NCBI GenBank assembly: GCA_965371805.1 | Contig: CBDUZW010000009.1 | Coordinates: 1 to 64,000, forward strand | Length of the DNA: 64,000 bases | Direction: 5' to 3' | From: JAOZTV01 sp965371805 | Lineage (GTDB): Bacteria; Acidobacteriota; Aminicenantia; UBA2199 | Part shown: piece by piece, positions 45,601 to 53,542 of the stretch | Layout of the letters: every line of letters begins with the position of its first letter | Numbering within the stretch: the first letter of the stretch is position 1 | The notes under the pieces: model-generated | What the model was told of the DNA's origin: nothing | What the model saw: only the letters and a program-made list of their open reading frames with translations | Database searches by the model: none | Made by a program: the position numbers and the translations under genes

Positions 45601-45801
45601 TTTTTCAACTACCTTCAATGAGGATTTTATCAATCCTTTCGTAAGGAATTGTTGTGATTCCGCCCATAGTTTTTCATAATTTTTTAATGGTTGATCATTA
45701 CTCTTAACTGCAATTAAATTTGAACTTTCAGATTCACAACCAAATTGGAAAAAAATAATAATACCTATAAATAATAAAGATAAAACACTTAACTTTTTCA
45801 T
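39676..45801 (-). CDS. Bacterial alpha-2-macroglobulin, lipoprotein (2041 aa)
   Basis: Alpha-2-macroglobulins trap attacking proteases by a bait region and a reactive thioester. The start (MKKLSVLSLLF) follows GGAG and leads to a lipobox ending FQFGC, so it is lipid-anchored. The N-terminal 400 residues are helical, followed by MG domains (TDRAIYRPGQTVYFKGIAI and later repeats). A bait-like segment near 1200-1260 contains VVTGKAPLLERDKMDMG. The thioester motif CMEQ has Cys at residue 1497, followed by the alpha-helical thioester domain and the receptor-like C-terminal domain. The protein is unusually long. No penicillin-binding protein 1c partner gene is adjacent. Its 3' end is duplicated at 37880-38121. 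Confidence 0.9.
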   Translation of the reverse strand: MKKLSVLSLLFIGIIIFFQFGCESESSNLIAVKSNDQPLKNYEKLWAESQQFLTKGLIKSSLKVVEKIYLQSKEENNIGEMLKSLFYKFNYMQKVEEETLVKIQKDLSLLIKESKAPVKQLIHSITAEMYWNFYRRNRYRFLNRSKTKKFKLNDMRTWDLNKIVSEVVRHYKNSLKETDVLKKTGTKFIDKILYKGNQFSKLRPTLYDFLAHRAIDFFTNNEAGITKPVDSFSIDSSEFFSENNKFIKMKISKIDPLSFNYYGIKYLQDLMIFHSRDNNPAAYMDVDFKRLKTVYQKGSFENRKALYLESLEKIKEKYKDKEIVAEAAYEIAGIYNANGDLYKPGISEQYKWSKKKALDLCRVIISEHPGTYGASNSKNLINSIKAEKLNLSFEQVVIPQKPFLGLLKYRNINKVYFRIIKTNRMVEKELNRKSGKNIIKHFLKKDFIRTWSIDTPPDADYQSHSTEFKVEGLKSGLYFFIISKNKNFEADKGIIAYTFLRSSNIAYTFRKRLGKGLEFFIINRDTSQALSGTRAQVWNNVYNSILRKYELKKGNIYRSNKNGYLNIPFHKIKQNYFFLEFKYLNDLYITKRNFNNYRPYKWHRVINRTFFFTDRAIYRPGQTVYFKGIAIKVDNKNGEKTEILPEYHSNVTFYDVNNQKIDTLSLKTNRFGTFHGSFKIPMGRLNGNMHIQTGSYRHYFSVEEYKRPKFKVEFKKNIEMYRVGDKVIVTGIAKAFSGYKIDGAKVKYRMVRNNYYPYRWYYWNYTPPSNNVEIKQGFTKTDENGEFRVSFTAVPDPMLSKNKYTAFNYTVYADVTDLNGETRSSSKTLNIGYTGLKLNLSFPQNWDKAKDFLKFTINSTNLSGEFIKSKGDFSIYRLGNPNSAFRKRIWVKPDKFLLKKNKFNKLFPNDIYEDENNISKWKKSKKKYTAEFSTDKSKVYSFAGIKKWRSGKYLIELNSIDKYGNDIKEMKYFTLYSKLDIKPPYPIIDWYLLPNQSVEPGQMAEIIIGSSEKKVKVVFETEYRGDIISRKFINLDNRQKIIKIPILEKHRGNLNFNLFFIKHNRIYRHSSTIYVPWTNKKLDLSFETFRNKLLPGQKEEWRILIKGKDGEKYISEMAATLYDGSLDSFRKNNWHLNIFPSHYFRNGWSNSNDFSSINTNSIGNYRYPGVLSKRYKRLNFFGFYLRGYHYYRYKNGKKKAEMANASISVMKEKIVVTGKAPLLERDKMDMGIEGGVIGSVLDEAEESKQKGSGTKKTDLSKVKARTNLNETAFFYPQLKTNSKGEVLISFTIPEALTSWKMLGIAHTKDLKFGFIQNELITQKELMVVPNPPRFFREKDSIVFTTKITNLSEADLDGDVKLVLFDSSTMKPVDIKFKLNNSQRPFKILKGQSTLIKWSLKIPEDLDTVTWRIVAKAGKYSDGEENVIPILKNRMLVTESIPLPVKPEESKNFKFEKLINSKNSSTLKHHKVTLEFTSNPAWYAVQALPYMMEYPYECMEQTFSRFYANTIAGHIVNTLPEIKEVFETWKNSKDSDELLSKLEKNQELKSLLLEETPWVMDAQNETQRKKRIALLFDLNRMGDEMDRALRKLEDGQMASGAWPWFRGMRESRYITQHIISGFAHMNILKVLKGTQKTRVDRMAKKAIKWLDQKILEDYEYLIEHDLDLNLNHLGYLQIHYLYARSYYKDLKIGDNVKKAFEYYKKQSVKYWLDYNKYMQGMISLFLHRYGDKKTPVDILKSVKEHAVYSEELGMYWKETYSYNWYRAPVERHALLIEAFLEVLDDKKSVTDLKTWLLKSKQTQDWKTTKATAEACYALLLKGDNWLKENKLPNITIADIKVDPLKMDDVKVEAGTGYFKTSWSGEEIKPEMGYISVKNNNKVAAWGALYWQYFEDLDKITPAKTPLSLEKELFIERNEKSGPVLIPIKKTKPEIGDRVKVRIVLKVDRDMEYVHMKDMRASGFEPENVISRYKWQDGLGYYESTKDGSTNFFMDYLRKGTYVFEYPVRITHSGDFSNGITSIQCMYAPEFASHSKGVRVKIE

Positions 45802-46009
45802 TTCTATTCTCCTTTCATCATCCAAATTATGCTAATTAAAAATTTATCACATAACAAATTTATAAACAATATCTGATGCATATTTAATCTGTCGGACAAA
45901 AAAATATTTTTCCCATATTTTTTACTAAAACAATAATATTGAAAAGAGAGCAACTTAAATATGATATAATAATAACTCAAATTGAAAAAATAGATTAAAG
46001 GAGTTTTAA

Positions 46010-46927
46010 ATGAAACAAATGATGTTTATTTTTCTTATATTGTTATCCTGTTATTTTTCATTTCCTCAAAAAACAAAAACTAAGGTTTTGGATATAGAAA
46101 AAACTCTATTTGTTTATTCAACAGAGGGTAACGGATTGCCTTGTATAGTCTTTTCGGGTTCTGAAAATATTGGAAGCAGATTATATCCTGAACAATTTAA
46201 AAAAAACATTATGCTTATTCATGCAGATCCGAAAAATATTACACCTGAACAATTAAAAAAAATGACCCTCAATACAATTATAGATGAGATAGATAGGGTG
46301 AGAAAAGCAATGGGATTAAAAAAAATTGGTTTAATGGGACATTCAATGTTCGGATTACTCCCATTTGAGTATGCACTTAAATACCCGAAACAAACTTTGT
46401 TTATAATTTCAACTGGATCAACCCCTTATATAAATAATAAGTATTTTCTGGCATCTCAAAAATACTGGAAAGATAAAGCGTCTGAAAAAAGGAAAAACAT
46501 TCATAAAAACAATCTATTGGGATTAAAAAAGAATAGCTCCAAAACACAGACTCCTGGAAAAAAATTTATTAATAGGTATCTTGCCGATATTCCTATGAGG
46601 TTTTATGATCCTGATTATGATATGACAGAAATATGGAAAGATGTAAAATTGAATATTCCTTTTGCATACTATTTCTGGGGTAAATTAATGAAAGACTTTG
46701 ATAATACAAGTAATTATAAAAAAATCAGAACACCGATTTTAGTGATGTCCGGAAAATATGATTTTGGAGCTCCCTATTTTTTATGGGAACCATTTAAAAA
46801 AATTATCCCTGATTTTACTTTTTATTATTTCCGGAAGGCAGGCCATAACCCTATGCTGGAAAGACCCGGTAAATTTACAAAGATAATAAGAAGCTGGATA
46901 AACAAAAAAATTAAAGGACCACAGTAA
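46010..46927 (+). CDS. Exported alpha/beta hydrolase
   Basis: This 305-residue protein has a signal peptide (KQMMFIFLILLSCYFSFP) and an alpha/beta-hydrolase fold. The nucleophile elbow is GHSMFG (Ser in LMGHSMFGLLPF), the acid is likely Asp in GKYDFGAP, and the catalytic His is in AGHNPMLERPGK. An aminopeptidase or esterase role in the periplasm is typical, but the substrate is not known. The lipobox-like LSCYF could make it a lipoprotein, although spacing favours a type I signal. AAAGGAG precedes the ATG. It is a single gene. Confidence 0.75.
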   Translation: MKQMMFIFLILLSCYFSFPQKTKTKVLDIEKTLFVYSTEGNGLPCIVFSGSENIGSRLYPEQFKKNIMLIHADPKNITPEQLKKMTLNTIIDEIDRVRKAMGLKKIGLMGHSMFGLLPFEYALKYPKQTLFIISTGSTPYINNKYFLASQKYWKDKASEKRKNIHKNNLLGLKKNSSKTQTPGKKFINRYLADIPMRFYDPDYDMTEIWKDVKLNIPFAYYFWGKLMKDFDNTSNYKKIRTPILVMSGKYDFGAPYFLWEPFKKIIPDFTFYYFRKAGHNPMLERPGKFTKIIRSWINKKIKGPQ

Positions 46928-47244
46928 AGTTTTTAACTTCGAGAAACTTAATGCCAAGCCAGTTACTATCAAATATAATTTTTGTCCAGAATAATGTATA
47001 GAATAATATATTATTTTATCTACTTTTTTTTATGTAAATTATTAATATAAACTACGTATGTTTCAAGTTCATTGTTGAGTAAAAATTTTCCTTATCTTTT
47101 TCATTGCTTATTATTTTCCCTGGTTTACTAAAAACCGGCCTAGCACCTTTTTCTTTAACTCCTGGTTGATAATTTTTATTTTAAGCGTTATAATGGATTA
47201 ATTTGTTTTATTGAAGAAATATTAATATAAAAACTGGAGAAAAA
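46928..47244. other. Gap upstream of the CNB-aspartase gene
   Basis: This 317-bp region has no gene. It contains GGCCTAGCACCTTTTTC (47137-47153), one of the dispersed repeat copies, and the promoter described at 47166-47194. Confidence 0.6.
47166..47194 (+). promoter_or_regulatory. Promoter of the CNB-aspartase gene
   Basis: TTGATA (47166-47171) and TATAAT (47189-47194) are separated by 17 bp, a near-ideal housekeeping promoter. The start at about 47201 gives a 44-nt leader with a GGAG ribosome binding site. Confidence 0.8.
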
Positions 47245-49095
47245 ATGGATAAGAAAATAATAAATGATTTTTTAAACAGGATCGAACTCTTCAAAGGTTT
47301 AACACCTGATGAGTTCGAACTTTTATCAGAAAATATCAAGATTCGAAATATTGCTTCAGGTGATCTGCTTTTTACAGAAAACACCAGACGTACAGGGATA
47401 TTTATGATCTATGATGGAGAGGTGAAGTTATTTAAAAAAACCGTGTTTGGTGATGAAAAACATCTTGCTGTTTTTGGAAAATATGATTTTATCGGTGAAG
47501 GGTCACTAATGGAGGACTCACCTCACTCAACTTCTGCTCGAGCAAGCTCAGAAACAACCGCATTTATCATTGAGACGAAATTTTTTAATGAGAATGGTGC
47601 AATTGCAGTTAAGGTTCTCTCACATGTGTCAAAGGTTATCTCAAGGCGGCTGCGTCAGACCGCTTCAAGGGTTGTAAATACCGCCGTTCAATATGAATCC
47701 GGTAGAACAAGATCAGAGCATGATCTGCTGGGTGACAGGGAAGTTCCACATGAGCATTATTATGGTGTTCAGACACTCAGGGCCCTGGAAAACTTCAATA
47801 TTTCCGGTGTTCCCCTGAACTTTTATCCACAATTGATCAAGGCACTGGGAATGGTGAAACTGGCGGCTGCAAAGGCCAATTATGATCTGGGGCTGTTTGA
47901 TAAAACTGTTGCTGATGCGATGATCAAGGCTTGTGAAAGTATTATGAACAACCGCTATCATAACCACTTTGTGGTCGATATGATCCAAGGGGGTGCTGGT
48001 ACATCAACCAATATGAATGCAAATGAGGTGATTGCCAATATTGCATTGACAAATATGGGATTTGAAAAAGGGAATTATGAACATTGTCACCCCAATAATC
48101 ATGTCAATCTCTCTCAATCAACAAATGATGCATATCCGACGGCGATTAAGATCGCACTTTATAATAGTAATAAAACTTTAATGGACGTTTTAAAACAGTT
48201 GATAAAAGATATGCGTGCGAAGTCAAAGGAATTTGCTCATGTTCTAAAAATGGGAAGAACCCAGCTTCAGGATGCAGTACCGATGACCCTTGGACAGACC
48301 TTTGAAGCCTGGTCAATGACATTGGAAGAGGAAATTCTCAGGTTGGAGGAAAATGCCAAACTTTTTCTCGAGGTCAATATGGGGGCAACTGCCATTGGAA
48401 CCGGTATAAATGCCGATGTGAAGTACAGCGGTATTGTTATGGAACATTTAAGAGCAGTTTCCGGACTGGATCTGAAATTGGCGGCCAATCTAGTCGAGGC
48501 AACACAGGATACCGGGGCTTTTGTGATGTACTCCTCTGCAGTAAAACGGCTTGCGATAAAATTATCAAAGATTTGCAATGATCTTCGTCTTCTCTCATCC
48601 GGCCCTAGAGCTGGATTTAACGAAATCAATCTGCCGCCGATGCAGCCGGGATCCTCAATTATGCCGGGGAAGGTTAATCCGGTCATCCCTGAAGTCGTTA
48701 ATCAGATTGCATTTAAAGTGATTGGAAATGACCTGACCATTACCCTATCTGCTGAAGCGGGTCAACTGGAACTGAATGTCATGGAGCCGGTTATTGTCCA
48801 AAGTCTTTTCGAGTCAATGGAAATGCTGAAAAATGGAATGACAACACTTGGGCACCGTTGTATCAGAGGGATTACCGCCAATGAAGAACACTGCCGTTCA
48901 ATGGTTGAAAACAGTATTGGACTGGTTACAGCGCTGAATCCGGTCCTGGGGTATGAGACATGTTCCGCTCTTGCAAAGAAAGCATTGGCTGAAAATCTGA
49001 GTATTTATAAGTTGGTTTTGGAAAAGAGACTTCTATCAAAAAGTGAACTGGATGAAATACTATTGCCAGAGAATATGATCGCCCCAAAGGGTTGA
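47245..49095 (+). CDS. aspA: Aspartate ammonia-lyase with N-terminal cyclic-nucleotide-binding domain
   Basis: Residues about 10-135 are a CRP-type cyclic-nucleotide-binding fold (GEGSLMEDSPHSTSARASSE, the phosphate-binding cassette). Residues 150-616 are an aspartase: EHDLLGDREVPHEHYYGVQT, HPNNHVNLSQSTNDAYPT, GRTQLQDAVPM and the catalytic GSSIMPGKVNPVIPE with Ser470-471. The GKVNPVIPE form marks aspartase rather than fumarase. The enzyme releases ammonia and fumarate from aspartate. Allosteric control by a cyclic nucleotide is a plausible inference from the fusion. The sequence is clearly richer in GC than the neighbourhood, which hints at horizontal acquisition. It is monocistronic with a strong promoter. 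Confidence 0.93.
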   Translation: MDKKIINDFLNRIELFKGLTPDEFELLSENIKIRNIASGDLLFTENTRRTGIFMIYDGEVKLFKKTVFGDEKHLAVFGKYDFIGEGSLMEDSPHSTSARASSETTAFIIETKFFNENGAIAVKVLSHVSKVISRRLRQTASRVVNTAVQYESGRTRSEHDLLGDREVPHEHYYGVQTLRALENFNISGVPLNFYPQLIKALGMVKLAAAKANYDLGLFDKTVADAMIKACESIMNNRYHNHFVVDMIQGGAGTSTNMNANEVIANIALTNMGFEKGNYEHCHPNNHVNLSQSTNDAYPTAIKIALYNSNKTLMDVLKQLIKDMRAKSKEFAHVLKMGRTQLQDAVPMTLGQTFEAWSMTLEEEILRLEENAKLFLEVNMGATAIGTGINADVKYSGIVMEHLRAVSGLDLKLAANLVEATQDTGAFVMYSSAVKRLAIKLSKICNDLRLLSSGPRAGFNEINLPPMQPGSSIMPGKVNPVIPEVVNQIAFKVIGNDLTITLSAEAGQLELNVMEPVIVQSLFESMEMLKNGMTTLGHRCIRGITANEEHCRSMVENSIGLVTALNPVLGYETCSALAKKALAENLSIYKLVLEKRLLSKSELDEILLPENMIAPKG

Positions 49096-49098
49096 TTT

Positions 49099-49356
49099 TT
49101 ACTTTTCTTTTTCTATATTATTGTTTAACCATTCTTCCCAATAAATAATATTAAAAAAATAGTGATAAGTTCTTGTTATTATTGCTAACGTTTTTATTAT
49201 TTCAGCTTTTACAGAGCTAAGTTTTTCCTTTATCAGTCTGTTAATTAATTGCCTTATTACAAATGTGTTTTTTATATATATTTTTAGAGAAGAAGTCGCT
49301 TTCCTAAGAATGTATTCGTTTGGATGCTTTAATTTTATTGGACTTGTATATTGGTT
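49099..49356 (-). pseudogene. 85-codon open frame without a start codon
   Basis: On the minus strand an open frame of 85 codons runs to a TAA just after the aspartase stop. It reads for example KHPNEYILRKATSSLKIY and later AIITRTYHYFFNIIYWEEW. It contains no ATG, GTG or TTG, so it is either a fragment with a lost 5' end or non-coding. In such AT-rich DNA an 85-codon open stretch by chance is uncommon. No family is recognised. Confidence 0.25.
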
Positions 49357-49375
49357 TTAAGGGTTTTAATTTACG

Positions 49376-49642
49376 CTAATTTTGATAGTTTTCTTGGGTT
49401 GGTTTATCCTTCTTAATAAGAGAATATCCTTTATCTGTAATCTTGAATATGTTTTGTTCTTTTAAATCTATCCAATTATTCTGGAATGCATATAAAATTC
49501 CGCCATTTAAATCATTAAAATTGTCGCTGTAATTTGTCCAATGAGCATTAATACTATTCATCAACAATACCTGCCCTGGCTCTTTATCGAATTTTTCTAC
49601 AAATATTTTTAAAATATTTATAGCAGCTTCATCAGAATTCAT
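49376..49642 (-). CDS. Small hypothetical protein, possibly winged-helix
   Basis: This 88-residue acidic protein is mostly helical, with a final beta-hairpin and helix (FKITDKGYSLIKKD) reminiscent of a winged-helix wing followed by Lys-rich residues. GGGGAG lies 6 nt upstream of the ATG, which supports translation. No family can be named. It points toward the startless frame downstream and may have belonged to the same unit. Confidence 0.5.
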   Translation of the reverse strand: MNSDEAAINILKIFVEKFDKEPGQVLLMNSINAHWTNYSDNFNDLNGGILYAFQNNWIDLKEQNIFKITDKGYSLIKKDKPTQENYQN

Positions 49643-49996
49643 TTACACTCCCCTCATTTATTATAAAGTATATTTGTTAATAAAACAACAATAAAATCAA
49701 GTAGTTTTCTAAAACCTAAAAGACAATCCCAAAATCAATAAATAAACTAGCCTGGCACCTTTTTACCCCTTTTTGCCTATACTTGACGTTTTCTGTTTTT
49801 GACCCCCGAAACTTTTGCATTATCTGACTTTTGTGTTGTAAATTTCTGCTTGTTTCTTTTTTTGTTTTTTCACACATTTTGTTGGAGAACCTTAAAAATT
49901 TTTCAATTTTTGTGATGGTAACTTTACTTTCTTATTGAATATGAGTTAAAATATAAATATGAAGGAATTTAAAAGGCTTAGTATAATCGAACAACT
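49643..49996. other. Gap with dispersed repeat copy upstream of murF-alr
   Basis: This 354-bp AT-rich gap contains CCTGGCACCTTTTT (49750-49763) followed by further C/T-runs (ACCCCTTTTTGCCTATAC), the richest copy of the dispersed motif. TATAAT at 49982-49987 ends 9 nt before the murF-alr ATG and looks like its -10 box, although no good -35 is seen. No coding frame of interest is visible. Confidence 0.5.
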
Positions 49997-52471
49997 ATGA
50001 TTGAATACAATTTAAAAGACTTTATTGAAACAGTAAACGGAGAATTTATTGATAATATTGGTCCCCATCCATTCAAATACGTTTTAACTGACAGCAGATT
50101 ATTATCTAATCCTTCAGAATCTGCATTTTTTGCAATATCCGGAAATAACCATGATGGACATAAATACATTAAATATCTATATGAAAAGGGCGTTTGTAAT
50201 TTTGTAATTGAAGAAAGTTCATATTTCAATTCAGAGTTAAGTAATAATCAGTTCCCAAAAGCAAACTTTCTTATTGTAAATAATGCAATTACTGCTCTTC
50301 AGCAATTTGCAATAAAAAAAAGAGATAGTTTTAAGATCCCTGTTATCGGCATAACTGGAAGTAATGGAAAAACAATCATAAAAGAGTGGCTATATCAACT
50401 TCTTCATGAAGAGATAAATATTAAAAGGAATCCAAAGAGTTATAATTCTCAAATTGGTGTCCCCCTATCAGTCTGGTTATTAGAAGAAAATACAGAAATA
50501 GGCATATTTGAGGCAGGCATTTCAAAACCGGATGAGATGAGGAAATTAGAACCAATTATAAAACCTCAGACTGGAATTTTTATAAATATCAGTGATGCAC
50601 ATCAGGAAAATTTCCTGGATTATGAGCAGAAAATATTAGAAAAACTTAAATTATTTAAAAACACAGAAACCATCATATATTGCAGGGATAATAAATTGAT
50701 AAGGGATAATATTGAAAAATATTTTTCTCAAAAAAAACTTATCTCATGGTCACGGAATATGGATGGAGATCTGAAAATAAGGAAAATATTAAAAGAGACT
50801 GAAGAGACAATAATTATAGGAGAATTTAAAAAGAAAAAAGTAAGAATCCAGATTCCGTTCACTGATGATGCCTCTATCGATAATAGTATTTTCTGCCTCC
50901 TCTACCTCTTATCTTTTGGATATAAAATAGATAAAATTAAAAACTCATTTAAAAAATTAACACCTGTTGCAATGCGGCTTGAAATAAAGAATGGAAATAA
51001 TAACTGTGTTATTATAAATGACAGTTATAATTCCGATCTCGTTTCACTCAATATTGCTCTGGATTTTTTGAATAGCCAGAAAAAACATAAAAAAAAAACT
51101 ATTATTCTTTCAGATATTCTGCAGAGTAGTCATAATGAAAAGGAACTATATGAAAAAGTAGCAAATATAATTAATGGGAAAAACATCTCAAAGTTCATCG
51201 GAATTGGAAAATCAATTTCTAAATATAAAGAACTTATTAATCATGAAAAGTACTTTTTTGATTCCACAGAAGACTTAATAAACTCCATTGCAAAAATTGA
51301 CTTGAAGGATGAAATTATTCTTTTAAAAGGAGCAAGAGAATTTAAATTTGAGAATATTTCAGACCTGCTGCAGACAAAAATTCATGAAACAGTATTGGAA
51401 ATAGATTTTGAAGCAATAAACCTTAACTATAATTATTTCAGGTCACTCTTAGATAAGCAGACAAAAATAATGGTTATGGTTAAAGCATTTTCTTATGGAA
51501 GCGGGTCCTATGAGATAGCAAACCTTCTTCAATTTAATGGCGTATCTTATCTTGCAGTTGCATATATAGATGAGGGGGTTGAATTAAGACAAGCAGGTAT
51601 TTCTACTCCAATAATGGTAATGAACCCGAAAATAGAAAATTATGATTTATTAATAGAGTATAAGCTTGAACCGGAAATTTATAATTTTAGAAGCCTTGAT
51701 CTATTTCTTAAAACAGTAAAAAAAAACAAAATAAAGGAATACCCTGTTCATTTAAAATTGGATACGGGAATGAAAAGACTTGGGTTTGTAAAAGATGAAA
51801 TTGCAGACCTTACCCGGGTATTGGTCCGGAATAATGATTTAAATATTAGATCTATTTTTTCTCATTTATCTGCCAGCGAAGATAAGCAAAGTGATGATTT
51901 TACGAGGAAACAGATAAAAGAGTTTAAAGAACTCAGTTCAAAAATAACTGACCGGTTTAACTATCCAATTCTCCGGCACATTCTTAATTCCGCTGGAATT
52001 GAAAGATTTTTAGATTCTCAACTTGATATGGTGAGACTTGGAATAGGCCTGTATGGATTTAGTTCTAATGGATGCAAAGAGTTACAAGGAGTAAGCAGAT
52101 TAGTAAGTACAATTTCTCAAATTAAAGACATTTGTAAAGAGGACAGGATCGGTTATAATAGGAAGGGCATATTAAAAGATGGATCCAGGATCGCTATAGT
52201 TCCAATTGGGTATGCTGATGGTTTAAATAGAGCCTTGGGAAATGGAAATGGATCTTTATATATTGAAAAAACTGAGGTCCCGATAATAGGAAATATATCT
52301 ATGGACATGTGTGCAATTGATATAAGCGGTTTAGATGTTAGCGAGGGCGATGAGGTCATTATTTTTGAAAATAATGATCATATAAAAAAAATGGCAGAAA
52401 AACTTAACACTATCCCATATGAGATCATGACAAACATATCTCAAAGAGTTAAGAGGGTCTACTTTCAATAA
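49997..52471 (+). CDS. murF-alr: Bifunctional MurF / alanine racemase
   Basis: Residues 1-455 are MurF, which adds D-Ala-D-Ala to UDP-MurNAc-tripeptide (P-loop GITGSNGKTIIKEW near 120, then KSYNSQIGVPLS and INDSYNSDLVSL). Residues 458-824 are alanine racemase, with PLP-binding Lys496 in VMVKAFSYGSG, KLDTGMKRLGF, RLGIGLYGF and IGNISMDMCAID. The fusion couples D-Ala production to its use and is known in Bacteroidota. The TATAAT just upstream and absence of a Shine-Dalgarno suggest a leaderless mRNA. The next gene starts inside its stop (TAATG). Confidence 0.93.
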   Translation: MIEYNLKDFIETVNGEFIDNIGPHPFKYVLTDSRLLSNPSESAFFAISGNNHDGHKYIKYLYEKGVCNFVIEESSYFNSELSNNQFPKANFLIVNNAITALQQFAIKKRDSFKIPVIGITGSNGKTIIKEWLYQLLHEEINIKRNPKSYNSQIGVPLSVWLLEENTEIGIFEAGISKPDEMRKLEPIIKPQTGIFINISDAHQENFLDYEQKILEKLKLFKNTETIIYCRDNKLIRDNIEKYFSQKKLISWSRNMDGDLKIRKILKETEETIIIGEFKKKKVRIQIPFTDDASIDNSIFCLLYLLSFGYKIDKIKNSFKKLTPVAMRLEIKNGNNNCVIINDSYNSDLVSLNIALDFLNSQKKHKKKTIILSDILQSSHNEKELYEKVANIINGKNISKFIGIGKSISKYKELINHEKYFFDSTEDLINSIAKIDLKDEIILLKGAREFKFENISDLLQTKIHETVLEIDFEAINLNYNYFRSLLDKQTKIMVMVKAFSYGSGSYEIANLLQFNGVSYLAVAYIDEGVELRQAGISTPIMVMNPKIENYDLLIEYKLEPEIYNFRSLDLFLKTVKKNKIKEYPVHLKLDTGMKRLGFVKDEIADLTRVLVRNNDLNIRSIFSHLSASEDKQSDDFTRKQIKEFKELSSKITDRFNYPILRHILNSAGIERFLDSQLDMVRLGIGLYGFSSNGCKELQGVSRLVSTISQIKDICKEDRIGYNRKGILKDGSRIAIVPIGYADGLNRALGNGNGSLYIEKTEVPIIGNISMDMCAIDISGLDVSEGDEVIIFENNDHIKKMAEKLNTIPYEIMTNISQRVKRVYFQ

Positions 52472-53355
52472 TGGGAAATAAGAAACCTCAACCGGAAGAT
52501 TTTTCAGAAGCCAGTATAAAAAAAGCTGTTTTTTCAGAAGCATTACAGCATCCATCAACTCTTTTTTCATTTGCTTTTTCTATATTAAGCGGATTATATA
52601 TGGGAATGATAGATTTTTCAGAGCCGGCACTTGCTGTGGCAATTGGTTCCGGCGTAATAAGCCTTATCGCTTTTGTATACAATTATTTTCTTAGAGGTGA
52701 GAAACTTGCAGAAAAATACACTAAAGATCTTTTAAGAGACAGATTAAAATATAAAGAAGAAAGTGCTGAAAGTATACGGGATAAATGTAAAGAATATATA
52801 TTTAATGAAGGTATAAAAGCATATAGTGAATTACTTGAAGCTCATACCAGGCTATCAGATTTTTTAAAAGAGAAAGAGAAGAATAAAAAAAGTTTTACCA
52901 TAAGTAAATTTCGAATATTGGCAGATGAAACATTCTATGGTGGGATATCTTTAATTGGAAAAGGTGCAGAATTATATAATGCGATAAGAAATATGCAGGA
53001 AGGAAAGCTTGAAAATGAATTTAATGACTGGACAGATGAATATAATGATAATAAAAGAACAGATAAAAAAGAGCAGGAATTATTAAAGCTAAAGATTGAT
53101 AACCATGAAAAAAGATTATCTCTTTTGAAAAAAAGAAAGTCATCATTAGTAGAGATTATGGATCAGGTCGAAGTTTTAGAGTCTACCCTTGACTCCACCT
53201 ATCTTGAGGTACTTGACCTACTCGAGTCTGATACAATTTCTTCAGGAGATAAACTTGTTTCCGGTCTTCAAAAAGCAGTCAGATCAGCTAGAAAAGTCGA
53301 GGATAGACTACGGGGAAATAGAGATGATGATGACATCTATAAAGAGAGGGAATAG
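52471..53355 (+). CDS. Membrane protein with long cytoplasmic coiled coil
   Basis: This 294-residue protein has two N-terminal membrane helices (about 30-50 and 57-75: FSFAFSILSGLYMGM and ALAVAIGSGVISLIAFVY). A long charged coiled-coil tail follows (80-285; e.g. KEQELLKLKIDNHEKRLSLL). Its ATG overlaps the murF-alr stop. The following gene, 241 nt later and with its own promoter, is a PspA-like protein. A membrane anchor for a PspA or coiled-coil partner is an inference. No family is recognised. Confidence 0.55.
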   Translation: MGNKKPQPEDFSEASIKKAVFSEALQHPSTLFSFAFSILSGLYMGMIDFSEPALAVAIGSGVISLIAFVYNYFLRGEKLAEKYTKDLLRDRLKYKEESAESIRDKCKEYIFNEGIKAYSELLEAHTRLSDFLKEKEKNKKSFTISKFRILADETFYGGISLIGKGAELYNAIRNMQEGKLENEFNDWTDEYNDNKRTDKKEQELLKLKIDNHEKRLSLLKKRKSSLVEIMDQVEVLESTLDSTYLEVLDLLESDTISSGDKLVSGLQKAVRSARKVEDRLRGNRDDDDIYKERE

Positions 53356-53542
53356 TCCTAAATTTTTAATCAAAACCTACTTCAATACTCAATATGCTCA
53401 TTCTAACTGCATAAACCTCAATCATCTTCAATTCAAAATAGTAAAACTATTATTCATTCGATTTAATCGCTTTACTTGTTATAACGATCACCTTGAGCAT
53501 TTCGTGACAATTTTGATGAAAAATTTAGGAATAGATATTTAT

